NCBI GenBank assembly: GCA_019309815.1
Contig: JAFDFO010000100.1
Coordinates: 1-8,052, forward strand
Direction of reading: 5' to 3'
Source: Deltaproteobacteria bacterium
GTDB taxonomy: Bacteria; Desulfobacterota; Desulfobacteria; Desulfobacterales; C00003060
DNA length: 8,052 bases
Under the pieces are notes generated by a model, which saw only the letters and a list, made by a program, of their open reading frames with translations, did not search any database and had not been told where the DNA came from. The position numbers and the translations under genes are program-made. Shown piece after piece: positions 1 to 4,804 of this stretch. Every line of letters starts with the position of its first letter. The stretch's first letter is position 1.

Positions 1-88
1 GAGGCGTGATAGAATGCTTTTTGTTTTGAGCTTGTCCTGCCTATGCTTTTACTTCCTGGACAGACCGGCCAAACCAACCATAACTCAC
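1..88. other. Left-edge stretch without a recognisable gene
   Basis: No start codon with a good ribosome binding site and no recognisable protein is seen on either strand. If the attenuator reading is right, this is the remaining untranslated leader between the terminator and the first structural gene, which would start beyond position 1 on the minus strand. Confidence 0.5.
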
Positions 89-120
89 AAAAAAACCGCG
101 AGCATTTTGTCAACCCGCGG
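89..120 (-). terminator. Possible second weak terminator downstream of the attenuator
   Basis: Minus-strand CCGCG (120-116) can pair with CGCGG (100-96) across a 15-nt loop and is followed by seven Ts (95-89). The stem is only 5 bp but all G/C. The loop contains a TTGACA (113-108), so the same stretch could instead hold a -35 element for the gene to the left; no convincing -10 is seen 17 nt further on. Either role is tentative. Confidence 0.3.
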
Positions 121-129
121 CCCTTCAAT

Positions 130-166
130 AAGAAAAAGCCGTGGGTAAGGAGCTTACCCACGGCTT
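130..166 (-). terminator. Rho-independent terminator of the attenuator (3:4 hairpin)
   Basis: On the minus strand AAGCCGTGGGTAAG (166-153) pairs perfectly with CTTACCCACGGCTT (149-136) around a 3-nt loop. The 14-bp stem is followed directly by a T-run (TTTTTCTT overlapping the stem base, 137-130). The U-run is on the minus-strand transcript only; reading to the right there is no T-run, so the terminator works leftward. Its 5' arm is also the partner of the antiterminator. It lies about 440 bp beyond the hydrolase stop, which makes it a better fit to the Trp leader than a simple end signal for that gene, though it could serve both. Confidence 0.9.
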
Positions 167-233
167 GGAATGTCTACCGGAGAACCCGGTTACCTCTCAG
201 GCGGTGGATAAACCCCTCCCGAACACCACCACC
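153..233 (-). promoter_or_regulatory. Alternative 1:2 and 2:3 (antiterminator) pairings of the attenuator
   Basis: Three RNA segments compete, given here as minus-strand RNA. Region 1 (233-226, GGUGGUGG) is exactly the three tandem Trp codons. It pairs with region 2 (207-200, CCACCGCC) over 8 bp with one G-U pair. Region 2 extended (212-201, UUUAUCCACCGC) instead pairs with region 3 (164-153, GCCGUGGGUAAG): 11 of 12 positions pair, 9 of them contiguous, including two G-U pairs. Region 3 is also the 5' arm of the terminator. A ribosome stalled at W16-W18 would cover region 1 and leave region 2 free to pair with region 3, giving readthrough. A ribosome reaching the stop at 190 would mask region 2 and let the terminator form. 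The pairings were read by eye; the mechanism is inferred from the classical trp attenuator. Confidence 0.72.
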
Positions 234-279
234 AGCACCAATTGCTCTTCCTCTCCTGTTGTACTAGATAACCGGACAT
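190..279 (-). CDS. trpL: Trp-rich leader peptide of a tryptophan attenuator (29 aa)
   Basis: This short minus-strand reading frame begins with ATG at 279 and ends with TAA at 192-190. It is preceded by GAGGAG (291-286) with an ideal 6-nt spacer. The peptide begins MSGYLVQQERKSN, continues W-C-W-W-W-C at residues 14-19, and ends in a Pro-rich tail (PPPER). Four Trp codons in five positions are very unlikely by chance and are the hallmark of trp leader peptides, whose translation senses charged tRNA-Trp. The codons of W16-W18 form the 5' strand of one hairpin. The codons of Y24-P26 lie in the segment that can pair either with them or with the terminator's 5' arm. A 14-bp terminator with a U-run follows 24 nt after the stop. 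The peptide itself probably has no function beyond being translated. The target operon lies off the left edge, so trp identity is inferred. An alternative is a Trp/Cys-rich modified-peptide precursor, which is less likely given the attenuator geometry. Confidence 0.8.
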   Translation of the reverse strand: MSGYLVQQERKSNWCWWWCSGGVYPPPER

Positions 280-303
280 TCTACTCTCCTCATTTGCGGT
301 GCT

Positions 304-333
304 TTTTTAGTATGAAACCCTTCTCCGTGTCAA
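304..333 (-). promoter_or_regulatory. Candidate sigma70 promoter of the trp-type leader
   Basis: On the minus strand a perfect TTGACA -35 hexamer lies at 333-328. The -10 is less clear. The A/T-rich stretch at 312-304 offers TAAAAA with an 18-nt spacer or TACTAA with a 15-nt spacer. Transcription would start near 298, just ahead of the Shine-Dalgarno sequence at 291-286. The leader RNA would then run about 165-170 nt to the terminator, close to the size of known trp leaders. The perfect -35 and the position are seen directly; promoter activity is inferred. Confidence 0.5.
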
Positions 334-369
334 GAAAAAACTTGGCAGGCTCATCTATAGGACTGTCGT

Positions 370-385
370 CAATTAAGCCCTCCAT
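370..385. repeat. 16-bp direct repeat, copy 1
   Basis: CAATTAAGCCCTCCAT here is identical to the copy at 565-580. Together they bracket a 179-bp segment containing the REP-like hairpins. This could be a duplication or the trace of an inserted element, but 16 bp is longer than most target-site duplications. Confidence 0.6.
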
Positions 386-456
386 TTGGTACGTCGCACA
401 AGCGATCCCACAGACTTGTCCGCCTCCGGAGGATTGACCCCAGAGGAATAGGCTTC

Positions 457-531
457 GCCCGCCTGCCATTGCAAGGCACGAGCGGGCAGGCATTCCACGG
501 GGCAAGCGCCGACTTGCCTGCCTCAGGCAGG
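457..531. repeat. Hairpin-rich, REP-like palindromic segment
   Basis: Several perfect short inverted repeats are packed into 75 bp. GCCCGC (457-462) pairs with GCGGGC (482-487). The overlapping CCTGCC (462-467) pairs with GGCAGG (485-490). GGCAAG (501-506) pairs with CTTGCC (513-518). CCTGCC (517-522) pairs with GGCAGG (526-531) across a 3-nt loop. The same CCTGCC/GGCAGG motif recurs, and a CCTCCGGAGG palindrome lies just outside at 422-431. This is the look of a repetitive extragenic palindromic element. Whether it recurs in the genome cannot be seen here. It lies between the hydrolase and the trp-type leader and codes for nothing convincing. Confidence 0.5.
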
Positions 532-564
532 GATTGCGGAAAATGGCCATTTGTGGATGGAAAC

Positions 565-580
565 CAATTAAGCCCTCCAT
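565..580. repeat. 16-bp direct repeat, copy 2
   Basis: This is the second identical copy of CAATTAAGCCCTCCAT, ending 24 bp from the hydrolase stop codon. A perfect 10-bp palindrome GTTACGTAAC follows at 588-597. No function is apparent for either. Confidence 0.6.
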
Positions 581-604
581 GCGTGTCGTTACGTAACAAT
601 TCTA

Positions 605-1450
605 TCAACGCTTAGCCATGTTTCTCTTATCGCGGAAAGAATGTTTCTCGCGCTTGCCTTCAATCTTGTTCGTAAACCGCTTAATGATTTCAAAATAGAA
701 CTTGCCGGCCCGGATCATGACGGTGTTGTGATCCGCACCCGGAATCATATGAAATTCTTTGCTGCGGGCGGCGCAATGAACTTGCAGGATTTCCGCACTC
801 ATCACGGGAACAAACTGGTCATGCTGGGCGTGCATGATAAGCGTTGGTTTGGCAAAGTGGGCAATCTTTTCATTGTTCTTAAATCCATCCGCCTCTGTGA
901 TGCCCAGAGTCTGTGTGTCAACCCCAAGGCAGTTTAGAAGAGGGAGCGTGTGAGCAAAACCGCTCTCAACGATCAGACCCGATATGTCGCCTTCGTTTGA
1001 AGCCGCCAGTTCTATTGCGCACGCGCTTCCAAGGGACCGGCCCATGATCACAAGCGGTCCGGTTCGATTCTCGGCCTGCAGCCAGTTTCGAACCTCTTTG
1101 AAGACGATGTGGGCGTCTCTCATCATAGACGTAACCGTGGGCACCCCGCCACTCCTCCCGTAGCCTCGGTAGTCCACTATGAGGAAGCTTAGCCCATGTT
1201 CGTTATACATGGGGCCGATGCTGTCATAATCAGCGACGATTTCACCATTGCCGTGAAAAAACAAGATGTTCAGATCTCCCGTACCTGCCATGTGGAAGCG
1301 GGCACCGATCCGAACGCCCTCTTCCACAACAACGTCGTAATCCACGGCACTGGGTGGAGGTTCTGAGTCATACTCTTGCCGGGGATGAAACAACACCTGG
1401 AGAACCCCAGGCTGATCCAATTTGGCGTAATCGAACTGATGGCTGGTCAT
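605..1450 (-). CDS. Alpha/beta hydrolase (serine hydrolase, S33/ABHD-like)
   Basis: This is a soluble, single-domain protein of about 281 residues with all the marks of an alpha/beta hydrolase. Counting from the upstream ATG at 1453, the oxyanion-hole region is HGNGE (67-71) and DYRGYGRS lies at 94-101. The nucleophile elbow is GRSLG with Ser140, the acid is Asp212 in HAQHDQFVP, and the catalytic His242 is in GADHN. There is no signal peptide, so it is probably cytoplasmic. The substrate is unknown; relatives include esterases, thioesterases and peptidases. Two ATGs adjoin, at 1453 and 1450. The AGGAGG at 1461-1456 sits only 2 nt from the first but 5 nt from the second, so I chose 1450. The gene is divergent from the operon starting near 1652. 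The C-terminus (from about 262) is a Lys/Arg-rich tail beyond the fold. No terminator lies directly after the stop; the nearest one on this strand is at 166-130. Confidence 0.87.
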   Translation of the reverse strand: MTSHQFDYAKLDQPGVLQVLFHPRQEYDSEPPPSAVDYDVVVEEGVRIGARFHMAGTGDLNILFFHGNGEIVADYDSIGPMYNEHGLSFLIVDYRGYGRSGGVPTVTSMMRDAHIVFKEVRNWLQAENRTGPLVIMGRSLGSACAIELAASNEGDISGLIVESGFAHTLPLLNCLGVDTQTLGITEADGFKNNEKIAHFAKPTLIMHAQHDQFVPVMSAEILQVHCAARSKEFHMIPGADHNTVMIRAGKFYFEIIKRFTNKIEGKREKHSFRDKRNMAKR

Positions 1451-1611
1451 CATGGCCTCCTAATTCGAGGATTGAACTTGCACCGACACGATGTACCAGA
1501 AACCTTAAGGTCCGTGCAACAGGACATTGATTAACACACGCTCGCCTCCTAGGGCAACCACCCCTTAGCCGGGGACCGAATTGGGGGCCGCAAGGCACCA
1601 AGCAAAAAACC

Positions 1612-1640
1612 TTGAAAGATCCGTCGCAATTTTATATAGA
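1612..1640 (+). promoter_or_regulatory. Candidate sigma70 promoter of the seven-gene operon
   Basis: TTGAAA (1612-1617, five of six consensus positions) and TATAGA (1635-1640, four of six) are separated by 17 nt. The predicted transcription start near 1647 lies only about 5 nt before the GTG at 1652. If this promoter is the main one, translation probably begins at a later in-frame ATG. Confidence 0.4.
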
Positions 1641-1651
1641 TTAAGGGTTTT

Positions 1652-3292
1652 GTGTGGATGGAGTGCCTTACAGTAGGGCCTCGCCTGCCAGAGATGCATT
1701 GGTCATCTCTAAACAGGATGCTGCCCTGCATGCGTTCTGAGGGAGAAAAAGAATTGCCGGAAGACAGCGCACTACAAGAACAGATTGAAAAACTGAACCA
1801 GATTGGCATTGGCCTCTCTAGTGAAACCAATCTTGAAGATCTGCTTGAACTGATTGTCTTTGAGGCGAGGGAGTTCACCGGTGCGGACGGTGGCAGTCTG
1901 TACATACTGGATGAGGACGAAACGCTTTACTTCAATGTAAGCCAGAACGACACTCTCAGCCGGAGACCCGATCCTCCTCCAGGGTTCAAACCTTACCCCC
2001 TAACTCTCTCCAGGGAGAGCATTGCCGGTTATGTAGCCATAACAGGAAAAATCGTTAACATAGAGGACGTTTACAGCCTGCCAAGTACCGTGCCGTACAG
2101 GTTCAATCCTGACTTCGACATGCGTAATGACTATGTGACCCGATCTATGCTTGTTGTGCCGATGAAGGATCGCGAGCAAGAAGTTCTGGGAGTCCTTCAG
2201 TTGATTAATCCGATGGACGAGACAGGTAAGATCTTCCCTTTCCCAAAGTCCGTCGAACACCTTATCATGTCGCTGGCATCACAAGCAGCCGTAGCTATCC
2301 GAAATGCCACATTGATTGCAGACATTAAGGCATTGTTTGAATCCCTGATTCGGTATTCTGCCACGGCCATTGATGCTCGAAGTCCTCACACCGCAGGTCA
2401 TTCCAGACGGGTAGCAGCTTACTCCAAGGCTATTGCGCTGGCCATTGATGAACAAAGCACCGGGCCCTTCGCCGGTGTGTCGTTCTCACGCGAGCAGTTA
2501 GAAGAACTGTCATATGCAGCCTGGCTGCACGATATAGGCAAAATCGGTGTCCCCGAGCAGATCTTGGATAAGAACAATCGACTCAGCGACGAGGCAATGG
2601 AAAGCATTGTCAACCGTTTTGAGCTCATTAAGGCCTTCAAACTATGTTTTGTGGGCGAGGGCACCAGGGACCGTTCGACTACGGAGCCCTCTGGCCAGGG
2701 GGGCAGGGAAGAACGGTCCATTGACGGAGCAGGTGAGGAATCAGGGAAAGCCGTGCAGCAAATACAAGAGGAGCTAAATCTGATCCAAAACACAAACCGA
2801 TCCAATTTTCTCTCAGACGAGGATCTTGCAGCCCTGCAAGTCATAGCATCCAAGACCTACAAGAACTTGGCCGGGGATACGATTCCGTATCTGTCTGACA
2901 AGGAAGTGGAGTACCTTTCCGTTAGAAAAGGGAATTTGACGGCTGAGGAATACCGAAGGATCCAAACCCACGTCGAACTGACATACAATATTGTTGAGAA
3001 CATCCCCTTTACCAAATCCTTGCAGAATGTCCCTTTCTTTTCAGCTTCGCATCACGAGCTGCTTGACGGAAGTGGTTATCCGAAAGGGCTCAAAGGGGAG
3101 GAAATTCCTCTCCAGTCTCGCATCCTGGCCGTTGTAGACATCTTTGATGCATTGACGGCCGCAGACCGCCCCTATCGCCGTGCCATGGCTTCTGAGAAGG
3201 CCAGCGAAATCCTTAAGGCCGAAGCTGAAGCCGGACGGCTTGACGATGACGTCGTGAACCTCTTTGTAGACCAGAAACTTTACGAGATATGA
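1652..3292 (+). CDS. GAF domain / HD-GYP domain cyclic-di-GMP phosphodiesterase-type protein
   Basis: This is a soluble signalling protein of up to 546 residues. A GAF sensor domain spans about 45-220 (GADGGSLYILDEDE near 77, RSMLVVPM near 164, VLGVLQLIN near 178). The HD-GYP domain runs from about 228: HTAGHSRRV (246-254), HDIGKIGVP (293-301), THVEL around His440, HHE (467-469), DGSGYPKGL (472-480) and a DIFDALTAADRPYR motif (496-509). The metal-binding His/Asp set and the GYP motif are present, so hydrolysis of cyclic di-GMP is the expected activity. About 120 residues (310-428) separate the HD motif from the helix bearing His440, much more than in a minimal HD-GYP domain; within this lies a charged, low-complexity stretch (333-366) encoded by a palindromic DNA segment. 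The start is uncertain. GTG 1652 has AAGGG 4 nt upstream; in-frame ATGs at 1658, 1694, 1718 and 1730 are alternatives, and the first ~38 residues do not look like part of a domain. The stop overlaps the next ATG (ATGA). Confidence 0.88.
   Translation: MWMECLTVGPRLPEMHWSSLNRMLPCMRSEGEKELPEDSALQEQIEKLNQIGIGLSSETNLEDLLELIVFEAREFTGADGGSLYILDEDETLYFNVSQNDTLSRRPDPPPGFKPYPLTLSRESIAGYVAITGKIVNIEDVYSLPSTVPYRFNPDFDMRNDYVTRSMLVVPMKDREQEVLGVLQLINPMDETGKIFPFPKSVEHLIMSLASQAAVAIRNATLIADIKALFESLIRYSATAIDARSPHTAGHSRRVAAYSKAIALAIDEQSTGPFAGVSFSREQLEELSYAAWLHDIGKIGVPEQILDKNNRLSDEAMESIVNRFELIKAFKLCFVGEGTRDRSTTEPSGQGGREERSIDGAGEESGKAVQQIQEELNLIQNTNRSNFLSDEDLAALQVIASKTYKNLAGDTIPYLSDKEVEYLSVRKGNLTAEEYRRIQTHVELTYNIVENIPFTKSLQNVPFFSASHHELLDGSGYPKGLKGEEIPLQSRILAVVDIFDALTAADRPYRRAMASEKASEILKAEAEAGRLDDDVVNLFVDQKLYEI
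2666..2719. repeat. Palindromic element inside the HD-GYP gene
   Basis: GGACCGTTC (2668-2676) and GAACGGTCC (2711-2719) form a perfect 9-bp inverted repeat with a 34-nt spacer. Nested within it, AGGG-CCGT (2666-2674) folds on ACGG-CCCT (2681-2690), and a CTGGCCAG palindrome lies at 2691-2698. It is translated in frame as residues ~339-357, a Gly/Arg/Ser/Glu-rich stretch unlike the surrounding helices. It looks like a small REP- or MITE-like insertion tolerated in a loop. Confidence 0.5.
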
Positions 3293-3657
3293 TCTGCTTT
3301 CAGAAAATCGCTGAGAGACGCATACTTGAAGCCATCCGCGAGGGAGCCTTTGACGACCTGCCTGGAGCAGGCCAGCCGCTCAAGTTTGAAGACGATTCAA
3401 ACGTACCAGAGGATCTACGGATTGCTTACAAGATTCTAAAGAATGCCGGCTACGTGCCCAAAGAAGTTGCCCTGAAGAAAGAGATTGCACAGGCCGAGGA
3501 TATCCTGGACGGCATGGAAGATACAAAAGCCAAGTACCGCCAGTTGAAAAAACTGAATTTCCTTATTACGAGGCTGAACATTCTGCGCAAAACCCCTGTC
3601 AACCTCGAGACGGATCAACGCTATCAGAAGAAGCTTGCGGAGCGGTTTGGACGTTGA
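3289..3657 (+). CDS. DUF1992 (DnaJ-homologue C28-like / YhdN-like) protein
   Basis: This 122-residue protein carries the DUF1992 signature near the N-terminus: IAERRILEAIREGAFDDLPG (7-26) followed by AGQPLKFED. The rest is mostly helical and charged: a YKILKNAGYVPKE segment (47-59), then a coiled-coil-like stretch of Lys/Glu/Leu up to about residue 100. Full length matches stand-alone members such as E. coli YhdN. The biochemical role of the family is unknown; in eukaryotes the domain is found in DNAJC28, hence the DnaJ label, but no J domain is present here. There is no signal peptide or membrane segment. The ATG overlaps the stop of the HD-GYP gene by 4 bp (ATGA), which points to translational coupling. 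The next gene starts 6 nt after its stop. Confidence 0.9.
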   Translation: MICFQKIAERRILEAIREGAFDDLPGAGQPLKFEDDSNVPEDLRIAYKILKNAGYVPKEVALKKEIAQAEDILDGMEDTKAKYRQLKKLNFLITRLNILRKTPVNLETDQRYQKKLAERFGR

Positions 3658-3663
3658 TCCGAT

Positions 3664-4320
3664 ATGTTGGATAGGAAGACCACTCTACTCGACTTGTACG
3701 CCAGGCTGTACAAGGCCTTTGGACCAAGACATTGGTGGCCGGCCGACTCCGGGTTTGAAGTCGCTGTTGGTGCTATTCTTACCCAGAATACAGCATGGCG
3801 AAATGTAACCAAGGCGATAGCCAACTTAAAAGCGGGACGTCTCCTGTCTCCGCGCGGTCTGTACGATGTGCCGGCCCCAGACCTGGCAAAAGCGATCAGG
3901 CCTTCGGGCTACTACAATGTGAAGGCCCGGCGACTGAAACACTTCGTTCATTTCTTGTTTGAGGAGAGTGACGGGGACTTTGATCAGCTTTTTACCAAGG
4001 ACTTTGACACATTGAGAGAGAAGTTGTTGTCCGTCAACGGGATTGGACCAGAGACGGCTGACAGCATCCTGCTTTACGCCGGAAACAAGCCGACTTTTGT
4101 TGTCGATGCCTATACGAGACGGATTCTCTTCAGGCATAATTGCACTGCTGAAGAGATTCCCTACGATGAGCTTAGAAATTTCTTCATGGACTGCCTGAAG
4201 CCCGACACCACCATGTTCAACGAGTACCATGCACTCCTGGTCCACCTTGGGCACACATTCTGCGCAAGAAAAGACCCAAAGTGTACCGAATGTCCTGCCA
4301 GAGGATGGAATGAAGAATAA
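3664..4320 (+). CDS. Endonuclease III-related DNA glycosylase (HhH-GPD family)
   Basis: This 218-residue base-excision-repair-type protein shows the HhH-GPD fold: GAILTQNTAWRNVTKAI (36-52), the helix-hairpin-helix LLSVNGIGPETADSILLYAG (121-140) and VVDAYTRR (146-153) with the catalytic Asp148. In endonuclease III the hairpin reads G-x-G-x-K-T-A with a catalytic lysine. Here that position is Glu130, so lyase activity is not expected and a monofunctional glycosylase, as in the 3-methyladenine glycosylase MagIII group, is more likely. The C-terminus has Cys200, Cys207 and Cys210 in C-x6-C-x2-C spacing like the Fe-S loop of Nth, but the fourth cysteine expected at 216 is Asn and the protein stops two residues later. 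The other two frames do not restore a cysteine, so a simple frameshift is unlikely. The gene lies 6 nt after the DUF1992 gene and overlaps the next by 11 bp. The substrate is unproven. Confidence 0.87.
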   Translation: MLDRKTTLLDLYARLYKAFGPRHWWPADSGFEVAVGAILTQNTAWRNVTKAIANLKAGRLLSPRGLYDVPAPDLAKAIRPSGYYNVKARRLKHFVHFLFEESDGDFDQLFTKDFDTLREKLLSVNGIGPETADSILLYAGNKPTFVVDAYTRRILFRHNCTAEEIPYDELRNFFMDCLKPDTTMFNEYHALLVHLGHTFCARKDPKCTECPARGWNEE

Positions 4321-4804
4321 GATTCACCATTCACCTCAGCCACAGGAAAGCATCTTTAAGGGTGTTCTCCTTGCCTATTTTGTCCTCGTTTTTCACGTGG
4401 CTCTGATCATCGGCCTCGGGGCCATAATGCTCTTATTTGGGGGTGTTGTTGCACACCTGCCATGGATACTGGCCCTTGGTCTCGTTGCGGTGGTTGGATC
4501 GTGCTATCTGTGGTGGCAGCATATCAAAAAGCGCGGCAAATCCTTAAGAGACATTCTTAGGGATCCCCTTTTCGAAGGACGCAGCGTAGAAGTGACACTT
4601 CTCGGAGGACTTGCAAGTTTCAAGCTGGGACAGCCCAGGGAACCACTAACGATTGAGTATTCCGCTTCTGAAGGCTCTAAACAAATTCAAGGTTCTACCA
4701 CCCGCCCTGCTGAAGAACTGACCAAACTTGCCCTTCTCCTGAAACAAGATTTGATCACCATAGACGAGTACCTTGAGGCCAAAAAGGACATTATGGGTCA
4801 ATGA
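4310..4804 (+). CDS. Two-TM membrane protein with SHOCT-like C-terminal segment
   Basis: This 164-residue protein has a short polar N-terminus and then two hydrophobic segments (about 18-46 and 50-69). A cytoplasmic-type basic stretch follows (HIKKRGKSLRDILRD, from 71), then a variable linker. The C-terminal helix pair AEELTKLALLLKQDLITIDE (134-153), continuing to residue 160, matches the pattern of the SHOCT short C-terminal domain, a presumed oligomerisation or interaction module. The start is ATG 4310, preceded by GAGG with a 5-nt spacer. The frame is open back to 4229, but that upstream part lies inside the glycosylase gene and has no ribosome binding site. It overlaps the glycosylase by 11 bp, and its stop overlaps the ddl ATG by 4 bp. 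The function is unknown; the tight coupling to ddl allows but does not prove an envelope role. Confidence 0.75.
   Translation: MKNKIHHSPQPQESIFKGVLLAYFVLVFHVALIIGLGAIMLLFGGVVAHLPWILALGLVAVVGSCYLWWQHIKKRGKSLRDILRDPLFEGRSVEVTLLGGLASFKLGQPREPLTIEYSASEGSKQIQGSTTRPAEELTKLALLLKQDLITIDEYLEAKKDIMGQ

Noticed and set aside
369..608. Minus-strand open frame of 79 codons between the hydrolase and the trp leader
   Set aside because: It runs through the hairpin-rich repeat, overlaps the hydrolase stop, has no domain-like sequence and no clear ribosome binding site. The overlapping 290-580 frame is rejected for the same reasons.
1502..1511. Perfect 10-bp palindrome ACCTTAAGGT between the divergent genes, sharing CCTTAAGGTC with the qrcA upstream repeat
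   Set aside because: A shared 10-mer is expected by chance in 8 kb, and no second half or spacing pattern supports a common regulator site.
1540..1652. Possible c-di-GMP riboswitch ahead of the GAF/HD-GYP gene
   Set aside because: None of the conserved GEMM motif segments are recognisable, and the candidate promoter lies almost at the start codon, leaving no room for an aptamer.
4229..4309. Upstream extension of the two-TM membrane protein frame to ATG 4229
   Set aside because: The extension lies wholly inside the glycosylase gene, lacks a ribosome binding site, and ATG 4310 has GAGG at proper spacing.
4290..4320. Frameshift at the end of the glycosylase gene as the reason for the missing fourth cysteine
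   Set aside because: Neither alternative frame supplies a cysteine at the expected position before a stop.
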